The notes: generated by a model from the sequence alone, not told the origin. 64,000 nt of DNA from Lachnospiraceae bacterium (GCA_017476665.1 JAFUZJ010000019.1:124001-188000), one strand, 5' to 3'; shown: positions 1-7,703, counted from the stretch's first letter. Made by a program: numbers and translations.

Positions 1-1226
1 CGGATCATATGTATGGACGGGCTGATTGCCTTGATCTTAACCCCATATTTGTTGCCATGACGGATCAGTTCCGGTTTCTCCAACTGAATCTCCTCCCGCT
101 CCGGCGTCACCACACCATAACCCTTTCCGCGCACTGCATTCACGGCATCCAAAACCTTGGCATATTCTCTCCGCATTTCCGAGAATTCCTGAAGCTTGCC
201 GATCAGCTGATATTCATCCCGTATCTCTTCCCCGGTCATATCGGAAAGCATATCATAGTAATAATCTTCCTCCACATCCATCTGTACTTTCACAGTACCG
301 TTATCCAGCGAAACTTCATCCATTTTACAACGTTTTACATAGTCGCTGTCCATGGTGACAGGCTTCTCCATGATATCCCGGATCGTATCGTAATCTTTCA
401 TCATTGCCCTTACGCAATCTGTTATTTCCCGCTTCATCTGATTGTCCGCAGGCAGCATCTCTACCCATTTCGGCATATATAATTCAATCGCCGCAATCGG
501 AAATTCATACAAAACATGTTCCAGGATCCGATTGATGTCCTCCTTTTTGAGCTGCTCGCAATTCACCGGCAGCACCGTTACATTGTACTTTTCCTCCAGT
601 TCTGCCGCCAGCCGCTTGGTATCCTCAGAATAAGGTTTCTGACTGTTCAAAATGACCACAAAAGGCTTGCCGATATCCTGCAGCGCCCGCACGGTGCGCT
701 CCTCCGCCTCCAGATAAGCAGTTCTGGGCAGTTCCGTGAAGCTGCCGTCCGTGGTGATCACCATACCGATGGTGGAATGGTCGTTCATCACCTTATCCGT
801 CCCGATCTCTGCCGCCTGGGTAAAGGGAATTTCCTCCTCAAACCAAGGTGTTTTCACCATACGTTCCTTATCTTCCTCCAGGTGACCGCTGGCGCCGTCC
901 ACCATGTATCCCACACAATCGATCAGACGTACTTTCAGCTCCACATCGTCATTCAGTCGGATCAACGCCGCTTCGTTGGGAATAAATTTCGGCTCTGTTG
1001 TCGTGATTGTTTTCCCTCCTGCGCTCTGAGGCAGTTCATCCACCGCCCGTGCCAGCGCATTTTCATCCTCCATGTTCGGCAGCACCAGTTCGTCCATAAA
1101 CCGCTTGATAAAAGTGGATTTTCCGGTGCGCACCGGGCCCAGCACACCGATATAGATCTCGCCACCGGTCCTTTTCTGTATATCGGAATACAGATCGTAT
1201 GTATGATTTGCTGTATGATGATCCAT
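1..1226 (-). CDS. spoIVA: Stage IV sporulation protein A (C-terminus cut by window edge)
   Basis: The first 408 codons are visible. The N-terminus has an unmistakable SpoIVA P-loop, GPVRTGKST, at about residues 30-38, followed by the switch-like LIDCVGYMVDGA region. SpoIVA is a cytoskeletal ATPase that polymerises on the outer forespore membrane of the mother cell as the basement layer of the spore coat; the family is close to 490 residues, so about 85 are missing here. The ATG at 1226 is chosen because AGGAGG lies 7 bases upstream; that Shine-Dalgarno is one arm of a perfect inverted repeat (see 1231-1272). It lies 60 bases after tyrS on the same strand. Its presence implies a spore former. 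Confidence 0.97.
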   Translation of the reverse strand, partial: MDHHTANHTYDLYSDIQKRTGGEIYIGVLGPVRTGKSTFIKRFMDELVLPNMEDENALARAVDELPQSAGGKTITTTEPKFIPNEAALIRLNDDVELKVRLIDCVGYMVDGASGHLEEDKERMVKTPWFEEEIPFTQAAEIGTDKVMNDHSTIGMVITTDGSFTELPRTAYLEAEERTVRALQDIGKPFVVILNSQKPYSEDTKRLAAELEEKYNVTVLPVNCEQLKKEDINRILEHVLYEFPIAAIELYMPKWVEMLPADNQMKREITDCVRAMMKDYDTIRDIMEKPVTMDSDYVKRCKMDEVSLDNGTVKVQMDVEEDYYYDMLSDMTGEEIRDEYQLIGKLQEFSEMRREYAKVLDAVNAVRGKGYGVVTPEREEIQLEKPELIRHGNKYGVKIKAISPSIHMI

Positions 1227-1230
1227 AGAA

Positions 1231-1272
1231 AAACCTCCTGTTAATACTGTTACATGTATATGCAGGAGGTTT
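1231..1272 (-). promoter_or_regulatory. Inverted repeat that can mask the spoIVA ribosome-binding site
   Basis: Perfect 10-base arms, AAACCTCCTG (1231-1240 on the plus strand) and CAGGAGGTTT (1263-1272), are separated by 22 bases. Read as minus-strand RNA the upstream arm is an anti-Shine-Dalgarno and the downstream arm contains the AGGAGG of spoIVA. RNA reading through from tyrS could therefore fold the start site away, whereas RNA started inside the loop would lack the upstream arm. Confidence 0.7.
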
Positions 1273-1282
1273 CCAAAAATGC
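1253..1282 (-). promoter_or_regulatory. Candidate sigma-E promoter of spoIVA
   Basis: On the minus strand GCATTTTT (1282-1275) and TATACATG (1260-1253) are 14 bases apart. They match the Bacillus sigma-E consensus (GHATANNT, CATACAHT) at 7 of 8 and 6 of 8 positions. spoIVA is a sigma-E gene in Bacillus, so the site is plausible; the assignment is by inspection only. Initiation would fall near 1246, inside the loop of the inverted repeat. Confidence 0.45.
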
Positions 1283-1286
1283 TATT

Positions 1287-2510
1287 TTATTTCATCACAA
1301 TGCGCTTGAAATTCTTTTTGCCGCGCTTCACTACCATACCTTCTCCGGCAAACTGTTCCGGCTCATAAACAGTCTTCACATCCGCCACTTTCTCACCGTC
1401 TACCGTGACGCCGCCCTGCTCCACCGCACGACGCGCTTCGGAACGGGATGCACACAGACCGGAGGACGCCAGTACACCCAGAATATCAATCTTGCCGTTC
1501 AGGAAATCCGCTTCCTGCAATTCATAGGTAGGCATCTCCGCAGCCGCACCACCGGCAAACAATGCTCTGGCGCTCTCCTGCGCCTTGTTCGCCTCCTCTG
1601 TACCGTGTACCATCTGCGTCAGTTCAAATGCCAGAATTTCCTTCGCCTGATTCAGCTGACTGCCTTCCCACTTATCCATCTCGTCGATCTGCTCCAAAGG
1701 AAGGAAGGTCAGCATGCGCAGGCATTTGAGCACATCCGCATCACCGATATTTCTCCAATACTGGTAGAACTCAAAGGGAGATGTCTTGTTCGGATCAAGC
1801 CACACTGCACCTTTTTGGGTCTTGCCCATCTTCTTACCCTCGGAATTTAACAATAAGGTGATGGTCATGGCGTAAGCATCCTTACCCAGCTTTCTGCGGA
1901 TCAGTTCCGTGCCACCCAGCATGTTGCTCCACTGATCGTCGCCACCAAACTGCATATTGCAGCCGTATTTCTCATACAGGCACAGGAAATCGTAGCTCTG
2001 CATGATCATGTAGTTAAACTCCAGGAAACTTAAACCCTTCTCCATACGCTGCTTGTAGCATTCCGCGGTCAGCATACGGTTTACGGAGAAATGCACGCCG
2101 ATGTCCCTGATAAAATCAATATAATTCAGATCACGCAGCCAGTCCGCGTTGTTCACCATCATAGCCTTGCCTTCTCCGAACTCGATGAAACGGCTCATCT
2201 GCTTCTTAAAGCACTCGCAGTTGTGATCAATAATCTCCGTGGTCATCATGCTGCGCATGTCGGTACGTCCCGAAGGATCACCGATCATACCGGTACCACC
2301 GCCCACCAGTGCGATAGGCCGATTGCCCGCCATCTGCAGTCTCTTCATCAGGCACAACGCCATGAAGTGTCCGACATGCAGACTGTCCGCCGTGGGATCA
2401 AACCCGATATAAAACGTTGCTTTCCCGTTGTTGATTAACTCCTTGATCTCCTCTTCGTCCGTCAATTGTGCCAGAAGACCTCTGGCCTTCAGTTCGTCAA
2501 ATACTGTCAT
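1287..2510 (-). CDS. tyrS: Tyrosyl-tRNA synthetase
   Basis: 407 residues, the usual TyrS length. Class I signatures are HVGH at residues 45-48 and KMGKT at about 227-231 (a KMSKS variant), with the GGDDQW tyrosine and tRNA region between them and an S4-like RNA-binding domain over the last 65 residues. It charges tRNA-Tyr in the cytoplasm. The frame is open upstream to 2681, but that part overlaps the T-box leader and is not coding; the ATG at 2510 has AAGGAGAG just upstream. Regulation is by the tyrosine T-box. spoIVA follows without a visible terminator between them. Confidence 0.97.
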   Translation of the reverse strand: MTVFDELKARGLLAQLTDEEEIKELINNGKATFYIGFDPTADSLHVGHFMALCLMKRLQMAGNRPIALVGGGTGMIGDPSGRTDMRSMMTTEIIDHNCECFKKQMSRFIEFGEGKAMMVNNADWLRDLNYIDFIRDIGVHFSVNRMLTAECYKQRMEKGLSFLEFNYMIMQSYDFLCLYEKYGCNMQFGGDDQWSNMLGGTELIRRKLGKDAYAMTITLLLNSEGKKMGKTQKGAVWLDPNKTSPFEFYQYWRNIGDADVLKCLRMLTFLPLEQIDEMDKWEGSQLNQAKEILAFELTQMVHGTEEANKAQESARALFAGGAAAEMPTYELQEADFLNGKIDILGVLASSGLCASRSEARRAVEQGGVTVDGEKVADVKTVYEPEQFAGEGMVVKRGKKNFKRIVMK

Positions 2511-2839
2511 CGTTCTCTCTCCTTTTTCTGCATTGATCGCACTAAAAAACTCGCCCTTCTCTTTATTCGAAAAGGACGAGTCAATTCCCGTGTTACCACC
2601 TTCATTCCCGCATAGCTCACACTCATGCGGCTTGGCAGGTATCCTGCAATACCTTCGGCATATATCGGTGCCCACCGTCAAAGCCTACTCTACATCAAAT
2701 ATATTTCGGTTTGCCGCTCCGGGATGTATTCCCATCAAGCTTTTCGCGCCTCTCACCCACCGGCTGCTCTCTGTGAAAAGGTGATCAATGGTACTATTTC
2801 CCTTCATTGCGTTATCTTTATATAGCTTTGTTCGAACAT
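2511..2839 (-). promoter_or_regulatory. T-box leader, tyrosine specific, with terminator
   Basis: The minus-strand leader has a stem I region with the AGAG...GGTGGGTGAGAGG signature, a specifier loop reading GAA-UAC-A with the Tyr codon UAC at 2728-2726, and a T-box core AAGGTGGTAACACGGG (2602-2587). The core is followed by the terminator CTCGTCCTT...AAGGGCGAG with a run of T (2580-2544). Uncharged tRNA-Tyr should stabilise the antiterminator and let transcription reach tyrS. The UAC specifier agrees with the downstream gene. Confidence 0.93.
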
Positions 2840-2845
2840 GCTTGT

Positions 2846-2874
2846 ATTATACGGGCGAAAATTTCAAATGTCAA
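2846..2874 (-). promoter_or_regulatory. Sigma-A promoter of tyrS
   Basis: TTGACA (2874-2869) and TATAAT (2851-2846) are separated by exactly 17 bases, a consensus housekeeping promoter just upstream of the T-box leader. Confidence 0.85.
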
Positions 2875-2892
2875 TAGGGCTTTTCGCTATTT

Positions 2893-3366
2893 TTACTCCA
2901 CTTGATCGTGGACTCTAAAATAATTTACTCCTAACTGACACCTGATCTGTGTCTGAATCAGCCAGTCAAACAGACCAAAAAACAACAAAAACACAATTCC
3001 CTGTGCTATTGGCTCCTCCATAGCATCTTTCGCAAAGCGCCAAAAAAGAAAATACACAACAGCAAGCGCTAATGGTATCGAAAAAGAAATCCGCATAATG
3101 AAATCACAAATATAATAAAGCAGCGCCCCATTCTCTTTCTTACTTACCGCTTTAAATAAAAGCAGAAAGATCACATTTCCAATCAACACTCCCGCCAAAT
3201 ACAAGGATTTTGTTGCGTCCATATAATAGTCCCCTATATAAGACTGCATAAGCTCAGATATCCTCATATCATTCAATACCAATATTACAGCAAAAGAAAT
3301 CACCATAGCATACACCACCAAATTCAATGCTCTAAAAATATACCTTGCCGGTTTATATTTATACAT
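2893..3366 (-). CDS. Hypothetical four-helix membrane protein
   Basis: 157 residues with four hydrophobic stretches at roughly 14-30, 55-72, 90-110 and 122-140, so an integral membrane protein. I do not recognise the family and see no catalytic motif. The ATG has GGAGGGCG upstream. It is transcribed divergently from the small XRE regulator at 3595, with a well-formed promoter overlapping an inverted repeat, so the regulator probably controls it. Its DNA is richer in A and T than the neighbouring housekeeping genes, which fits an accessory island. Confidence 0.7.
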   Translation of the reverse strand: MYKYKPARYIFRALNLVVYAMVISFAVILVLNDMRISELMQSYIGDYYMDATKSLYLAGVLIGNVIFLLLFKAVSKKENGALLYYICDFIMRISFSIPLALAVVYFLFWRFAKDAMEEPIAQGIVFLLFFGLFDWLIQTQIRCQLGVNYFRVHDQVE

Positions 3367-3451
3367 TTACGCGCCCTCCATCCGCATTTTATTATCGCAT
3401 TTAAACATAATATCGTGTAAATACAATTTTATAAACATCTACATCAAAATT

Positions 3452-3480
3452 ATTTTAGCCCATTTTGCTCTAAAAGTCAA
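3452..3480 (-). promoter_or_regulatory. Promoter of the membrane protein gene
   Basis: TTGACT (3480-3475) and TAAAAT (3457-3452) are 17 bases apart on the minus strand, upstream of the gene starting at 3366. Confidence 0.65.
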
Positions 3481-3496
3481 TAGAACAAAACGGGCT
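3457..3496. promoter_or_regulatory. Inverted repeat overlapping the divergent promoters
   Basis: Arms 3457-3472 and 3481-3496 match at 14 of 16 positions with an 8-base loop. The repeat covers the spacer and -35 of the minus-strand promoter and lies just before a possible plus-strand -10, TATACT (3501-3506). It is a candidate operator for the XRE protein encoded next to it. Confidence 0.5.
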
Positions 3497-3512
3497 GAAT
3501 TATACTAAATAC

Positions 3513-3539
3513 AAGCTAGTTAAACTAGTCGACTAGCTT
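3513..3539. promoter_or_regulatory. CTAG-rich palindrome, candidate operator
   Basis: AAGCTAGT (3513-3520) and ACTAGCTT (3532-3539) form perfect arms, with a further ACTAGT palindrome inside and a TCCT...AGGA pair just downstream (3541-3555). It sits between a possible TATACT -10 and the regulator's start codon, where an autoregulatory operator would be expected. Confidence 0.45.
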
Positions 3540-3594
3540 ATCCTTTTGACTAGGATTTATGCATTTTAAATTGTTTAGGAAGAGGGGACATCTG

Positions 3595-3798
3595 ATGGTT
3601 TATACCAGAATCAAAGACCTGCGGACGGATTCGGATCTGACCCAGACACAGTTAAGTGATGCGCTGCATATATCCCAGCGGGCCTACTCTCACTACGAGA
3701 ACGGGTCCAGAGACATTCCTACCGACATTTTGATCCGTCTCGCCGAATATTATAACGTCAGTATTGATTTTCTCTTAAATCGCACAGACAAAAAATAG
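3595..3798 (+). CDS. XRE-family helix-turn-helix regulator
   Basis: 67 residues consisting of little but a Cro/C1-type HTH: IKDLRTDSDLTQTQLSDAL, then HISQRAYSHYENGSRDIP and LIRLAEYYNVSIDFLL, the normal five-helix layout. It should bind DNA as a dimer and repress. An in-frame ATG exists at 3559, but the ATG at 3595 has GGAAGAGGGG at the right distance. Divergent from the membrane protein gene, with two palindromes between them. Its stop codon lies inside the terminator hairpin of the convergent VWA operon. Confidence 0.85.
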   Translation: MVYTRIKDLRTDSDLTQTQLSDALHISQRAYSHYENGSRDIPTDILIRLAEYYNVSIDFLLNRTDKK

Positions 3799-3835
3799 CA
3801 CGACTGTACCTATCCTTTTCGTACTCGTCGTGCTA
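3790..3835 (-). terminator. Rho-independent terminator of the VWA operon
   Basis: The 9-base arms TAGCACGAC (3796-3804) and GTCGTGCTA (3827-3835) pair perfectly. On the minus strand the stem is followed by a T run (3795-3790), so it ends transcription coming from the gene at 3865. It overlaps the last codon of the plus-strand regulator. Confidence 0.75.
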
Positions 3836-3864
3836 TCACTATTTATGCTACCGGAGCATTATGC

Positions 3865-5070
3865 TCACATCTTATTCACCATCAGCTTCACCATCGCCTG
3901 ATTCAGCCCATCCACCGTCAGCTTATACATGGGGAACAGCTCCTTGATTGCCGTCTCCGCCTCTCGCCAGGGTGCTCTGCCCGGCGCCATCTTTGGATTC
4001 AGCCACACCACTTTCTTATAATGCCGCTTCACCAGCTTCAGCCAATCATAGCCGGACAATCCGCCGTTGGGTCCGCGGTAGTTTCCCGTGGTGGAATACA
4101 GTTCCTCCGGCGCCATGGCCGCATCCCCCACAATGATCACCTTGTAATCGCTGTCCACATTCCGGAACATCCATTCCGTGTCGATCCAGTCTCCGTTCTC
4201 GCACTCCGGCGTCTTATACAATTTGGAATAAATACAGTTGTGAAAATAATAGGTCTTCACGTCCTTATAGTGATTGGACTTGTGCACCGCCTGGAACAGA
4301 TCGTTCAGCAGACTGCTGAAGGGGATCATGGTTCCGCCGGAATCCATCAGAAGCAACAGTTTCACCGCATTCTTACGGGGTTTCTTCATGACGATCTGCA
4401 GGCAGCCGCCGTTATTGCAGGTCTTGTCCACCGTGCCGTCAATATCCAGCTCCGTCTCCGGAATATCCAGCCTGGAAGAAAACTGTCTGAGCTTGCGGAA
4501 CGCTAGCTGGAACTGTCTGTTATCCAGCACCTTATCGTCGCGGAAATCCCGATACTTCCTGGCTCCCACCACGGAAAACGCCGACTGATACCCTGTCTGT
4601 CCGCCCACGCGGACGCCGCCCACATTGCCGCCCATATTGCCGAAAGAAGTCTTGCCCATAGTGCCGATCCAAAAGCTGCCGCCATTGTGCTCCTCGTTCT
4701 GATCACGCAGACGCTGCTTAAAGGTCTCCTCTACATCCTCCTTGTCCACCTGAATATCCTCCATCTGGTTCAGATGGGCTCTCGCCTCCTCATGAGCAAG
4801 CTCCATCATATCGGACTTATCCAGCCACCGGAGCATCTGCGCGCCGACCTCCGTCTCGTGCTGCGCCGCCTTGAAACATTCCTCAAACGCCATATCAAAT
4901 TTATCATAATCCGTCTCGCTCTTCACCAGGATCATCCGCGCCACATAGTAAAACTGTGTCAGGGAACTGCCGCACAGTCCCTTGTCCAACGCCTCCTGCA
5001 GCGTCAGGAACTCTCCCAGTGTCACATGCAACCCCTTTTCTCTGAGCGTCTCAAAAAATTTTATAAACAT
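3865..5070 (-). CDS. VWA-domain (CoxE-like) partner of a MoxR ATPase
   Basis: 401 residues. An N-terminal helical part is followed by a glycine-rich stretch (about 130-170) and a C-terminal von Willebrand A-like domain beginning KNAVKLLLLMDSGGTM, whose DSGGT at 243-247 replaces the classical MIDAS DxSxS. Such proteins work with MoxR-type AAA ATPases as metal-dependent chaperone or adaptor pairs; the partner here is the gene at 6195-7058. Normally the two are adjacent, but two small genes lie between them. A 31-base piece of this gene's 5' region recurs at about 6137-6167. It starts 3 bases after the preceding stop and ends at a terminator. The actual target is unknown. Confidence 0.85.
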   Translation of the reverse strand: MFIKFFETLREKGLHVTLGEFLTLQEALDKGLCGSSLTQFYYVARMILVKSETDYDKFDMAFEECFKAAQHETEVGAQMLRWLDKSDMMELAHEEARAHLNQMEDIQVDKEDVEETFKQRLRDQNEEHNGGSFWIGTMGKTSFGNMGGNVGGVRVGGQTGYQSAFSVVGARKYRDFRDDKVLDNRQFQLAFRKLRQFSSRLDIPETELDIDGTVDKTCNNGGCLQIVMKKPRKNAVKLLLLMDSGGTMIPFSSLLNDLFQAVHKSNHYKDVKTYYFHNCIYSKLYKTPECENGDWIDTEWMFRNVDSDYKVIIVGDAAMAPEELYSTTGNYRGPNGGLSGYDWLKLVKRHYKKVVWLNPKMAPGRAPWREAETAIKELFPMYKLTVDGLNQAMVKLMVNKM

Positions 5071-5073
5071 ACC

Positions 5074-5454
5074 TTAAATTTCCCCTGTCAAAATCTGACC
5101 ATTCCTATATCCCGCGATCAGCTTATCCAGCCATGCATCCTGATACCCCAAAACCAGGCTGTCATAAATTAACCCAAAATCATCCGAAACATATTCCGAA
5201 AGTTCCCCCGGTATATGATCCTCAATGATCATAAACGCGTTTTCGCATACCCGTTCTTGTTCTTCCCCATTTTTCTCCGTATAGCTTTGTTCATTCTTTA
5301 ATGATTCTAATGCGTGATAGACACGAAGCCATTCAGTTTCAAACGGATCATGATCACGCCCGTCCAGCAAAGCGTTTACCGTATTCTCATCCAAACAGGA
5401 AAATTCTATTTCCCCCAAACAATCCAAGAGTGCTTCAACCAGATCTGCAACCAT
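5074..5454 (-). CDS. Hypothetical acidic small protein
   Basis: 126 residues, acidic, no membrane segment or signal peptide, no motif I recognise. The second half, ending in GYQDAWLDKLIAGYRNGQI, looks like a compact helical domain. GGAGATC lies upstream of the ATG. It sits between the candidate nuclease-like gene (5596-6189) and the VWA gene. In size, acidity and position it resembles an immunity protein, but that is inference from context only. Confidence 0.6.
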   Translation of the reverse strand: MVADLVEALLDCLGEIEFSCLDENTVNALLDGRDHDPFETEWLRVYHALESLKNEQSYTEKNGEEQERVCENAFMIIEDHIPGELSEYVSDDFGLIYDSLVLGYQDAWLDKLIAGYRNGQILTGEI

Positions 5455-5595
5455 TTGTTTATATGATCTCCTTTTTGAAAGCTATTAGATTCAAAGCTAT
5501 TAAATCCCCTTCCATAAAAAATCACTTGACAATTCCTTCATATATTCATAAGATAAATGTAAAAGGAATGGGTTTGTTACCGCCTGACATATCGT

Positions 5596-6189
5596 CTAAA
5601 GCGGTTTGCTCGTTTCTTTTTTTATATTAACAAAATCATACAAATATCTGTTATGATCCGATGCATGTCGTATAACCATTTCTATACGAAACTGATTAAA
5701 CCGCTCTATATCTCCCGCCTCATTCATCACCGGTAATTGAAATCTACAAGTATAGCGATACCACCCATATTTTGCGTTTGAACTATGCTTTTGTTCCATA
5801 TTGGGTTGGTATCTTTCATTTGTTGCATTCTCTATTAATTCTATAATCGCCTGTGCAGCATTAGCCTTTGCTTTTGCAAAAGCTCCCATTAATTTCTTAG
5901 TATCTTTAGACCAACAAAATTCATCAGCAAAGCTGCCATCTATGCGAATTTCACAACCTTTTTCCAATATTTTCGCACTCATATTCCGATACCTTGACAA
6001 ATATCCTTCAACATCTTTCCAATCGACAGAACGTTTACCTTTGAATTTTATGCTGCTTATTGTAACTATCTTATTATTGTTATCATCTGTACATATGTAT
6101 ACATTTTCAGATTCAAACAATATTTTCTTTTTCCACTCTGTCTCGCTCTTTACATGGATCATCCGCGTCTGAACATACAGCGCGTTCAT
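5596..6189 (-). CDS. Putative BECR-like/phage MuF-type domain protein on a VWA gene scrap
   Basis: 197 residues. The first 20 or so (YVQTRMIHVKSETEW) resemble residues 41-56 of the VWA protein (YVARMILVKSETDY), and the DNA agrees at 27 of 31 bases, so the start looks like a leftover of a second VWA copy. The rest is unrelated. Its end, RYLYDFVNIKKETSKPL, recalls the C-terminal nuclease-like (BECR/MuF-associated) domains of phage and polymorphic toxin proteins; that recollection is not tested. No convincing ribosome-binding site precedes the ATG at 6189 or the one at 6162, so it may be translated by coupling to the upstream ATPase gene or be a degraded cassette. Confidence 0.5.
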   Translation of the reverse strand: MNALYVQTRMIHVKSETEWKKKILFESENVYICTDDNNNKIVTISSIKFKGKRSVDWKDVEGYLSRYRNMSAKILEKGCEIRIDGSFADEFCWSKDTKKLMGAFAKAKANAAQAIIELIENATNERYQPNMEQKHSSNAKYGWYRYTCRFQLPVMNEAGDIERFNQFRIEMVIRHASDHNRYLYDFVNIKKETSKPL

Positions 6190-6194
6190 GCATT

Positions 6195-7058
6195 TTACAG
6201 TGTATTGGAATGTTTTACCAGTTCCATGTCCTCGTCCTTCTTCACCACAACCCCGATAAACGGCAATGCGGACCGGATCGTATCCGCGGAGATGCCGCCG
6301 ATCTGCAGCGCATTCACCCAGTCGATCAGCTCCGATGTGCTGGGTTTCTTACGGATATCCCGCATGTCGCGGATATTGTAGAACACCTCCATGGCCTGCG
6401 CCAGCAGATGCTCTTCTACATCCGGAAAATGCACTCGCACAATCTCCTCCATTAACTCCTTGTCCGGGAAATCGATATAATGGAAAATGCAGCGACGCAG
6501 GAACGCGTCCGGCAGCTCCTTCTCCGCATTGGAAGTGATGATCACAATGGGACGGTGCTTTGCCTTCACCGTGCGCTTGGTCTCATTGATATAAAATTCC
6601 ATCTGATCCAGCTCCCACAACAAGTCATTAGGGAACTCCAGATCCGCCTTATCAATCTCATCGATCAAAAGCACAACCTGCTCCTCACTGTCAAAGGCCT
6701 CACCAAGCTTTCCGAGCTTGATATAGCGGGCAATATCGTCCACGCCTTCCTCGCCGAACTGTCCGTCGTAGAGACGCTGAATGGTGTCATACACATACAA
6801 GCCCTCCTGCGCCTTGGTGGTAGACTTGATATTCCAGATGATCAGCTTCTTTCCCAATGCCTTGGCCACGGCCTCCGCTAACATGGTCTTTCCGGTGCCG
6901 GGTTCCCCTTTGATCAAAAGAGGTTTTTTTAACGCCATGGCGATATTTACACTGGCCATCAGCTCCTCGCTCGCCACATATTCTTTTGTTCCCTGGAACG
7001 TTGTTCCCTGGGACAAAGTTTCCTGATTTGACGCTTTTTGTGTTTCTTGATTTTCCAT
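6195..7058 (-). CDS. MoxR-family AAA+ ATPase
   Basis: 287 residues. Walker A GEPGTGKT at 51-58, Walker B LLIDEIDKAD at about 130, sensor region IVIITSNAEKELPDAFLRRC with an arginine pair; this is the MoxR/RavA-type AAA+ core with its small lid domain. Members act with VWA proteins (here at 3865) in assembling or remodelling complexes. The frame is open to 7127, but the ATG at 7058 has GAGGTC at proper spacing and the longer part falls in a tandem 15-base repeat. Two small genes separate it from its VWA partner, an unusual arrangement. Confidence 0.88.
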   Translation of the reverse strand: MENQETQKASNQETLSQGTTFQGTKEYVASEELMASVNIAMALKKPLLIKGEPGTGKTMLAEAVAKALGKKLIIWNIKSTTKAQEGLYVYDTIQRLYDGQFGEEGVDDIARYIKLGKLGEAFDSEEQVVLLIDEIDKADLEFPNDLLWELDQMEFYINETKRTVKAKHRPIVIITSNAEKELPDAFLRRCIFHYIDFPDKELMEEIVRVHFPDVEEHLLAQAMEVFYNIRDMRDIRKKPSTSELIDWVNALQIGGISADTIRSALPFIGVVVKKDEDMELVKHSNTL

Positions 7059-7075
7059 TTTATTTGACCTCATTT

Positions 7076-7105
7076 CTATTGCATTATTTTCTATTGCATT
7101 ATTTT
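7076..7105 (-). repeat. Two tandem copies of a 15-base repeat
   Basis: CTATTGCATTATTTT occurs at 7076-7090 and again at 7091-7105. The core ATTGCATTATTT recurs at 7553-7564, with a related ATTACATTATTT just before it, so these A/T-rich repeats flank the gene at 7140-7469. Confidence 0.8.
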
Positions 7106-7139
7106 TTTTAATATTTCTGTTATACAAACCGGAAATTAT

Positions 7140-7469
7140 TTATTTCTCACCATACTTCTTTTCGACAACTAAACTATAAATAGCCATCGTCACTATTGTT
7201 TCAATCATTACACCCAGTACTGACAGTAGTAAATATGGACTATTTTGCCCACTTAATAATGGTGTTCCTAAAATAACAAAAATCATACCATAACTAATAA
7301 ACAGCTTACCTGTTGCACGATTATATCCTTTTATATCGTTTACCGAAATCGGATTTATGTTGGCCCAAAATCCCACTGCTTTTTGGGAAAACAAGGCTCT
7401 TATTCCAATACAAATAATAGCTAAACCAACTACTACCCATATTATGAACCCGATTTCTGCTCCGCTCAT
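7140..7469 (-). CDS. Small membrane protein, unknown
   Basis: 109 residues with three hydrophobic segments (about 7-25, 57-72 and 80-98) and the central sequence VNDIKGYNRATGKL, a pattern found in a widespread group of small Firmicutes membrane proteins without assigned function. It precedes the MoxR gene by 81 bases on the same strand and is bracketed by A/T-rich repeats, so it may be a separate insertion that shares the operon. Confidence 0.65.
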   Translation of the reverse strand: MSGAEIGFIIWVVVGLAIICIGIRALFSQKAVGFWANINPISVNDIKGYNRATGKLFISYGMIFVILGTPLLSGQNSPYLLLSVLGVMIETIVTMAIYSLVVEKKYGEK

Positions 7470-7703
7470 GTCAACTTCTCCTCACGACTAACTTCGATTT
7501 GTCATACCGGCAATACAAATGTAAAAGAGACCATTTTTATTACATTATTTATATTGCATTATTTCAATCACATTCTCTCGTACCAGTTAGTCTTATGTTA
7601 CACTATTTCACTGGCAAACGCAAGCTTGCGTTTCGGTTCGGTTCATGCTATCATTAGTCTGATATTTTTAAATCTGACCTTTATTTTTAGGAGGTAATTC
7701 TGA
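7470..7703. other. Divergent intergenic region with a perfect 18-base palindrome
   Basis: This 234-base gap separates divergent small membrane protein genes. AAACGCAAG followed by CTTGCGTTT (7616-7633) is a perfect palindrome, a candidate operator or small hairpin. The gap also holds the possible minus-strand promoter at 7539-7567. I found no convincing consensus promoter for the plus-strand pair. Confidence 0.6.
7539..7567 (-). promoter_or_regulatory. Possible promoter of the MoxR/VWA island
   Basis: TTGAAA (7567-7562) and TGTAAT (7544-7539) lie 17 bases apart on the minus strand, 70 bases before the gene at 7469. The sequence is made of the same ATTGCATTATTT repeats seen at 7076-7105, so it could be fortuitous. 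Confidence 0.4.

Noticed and set aside
2511-2681. N-terminal extension of TyrS
   Set aside because: It translates the T-box core and terminator. The family N-terminus begins at 2510.
3865-7469. Integrated phage or conjugative element
   Set aside because: No integrase, attachment-site duplication, portal or relaxase gene is present. Only a phage-like C-terminal motif in one protein.
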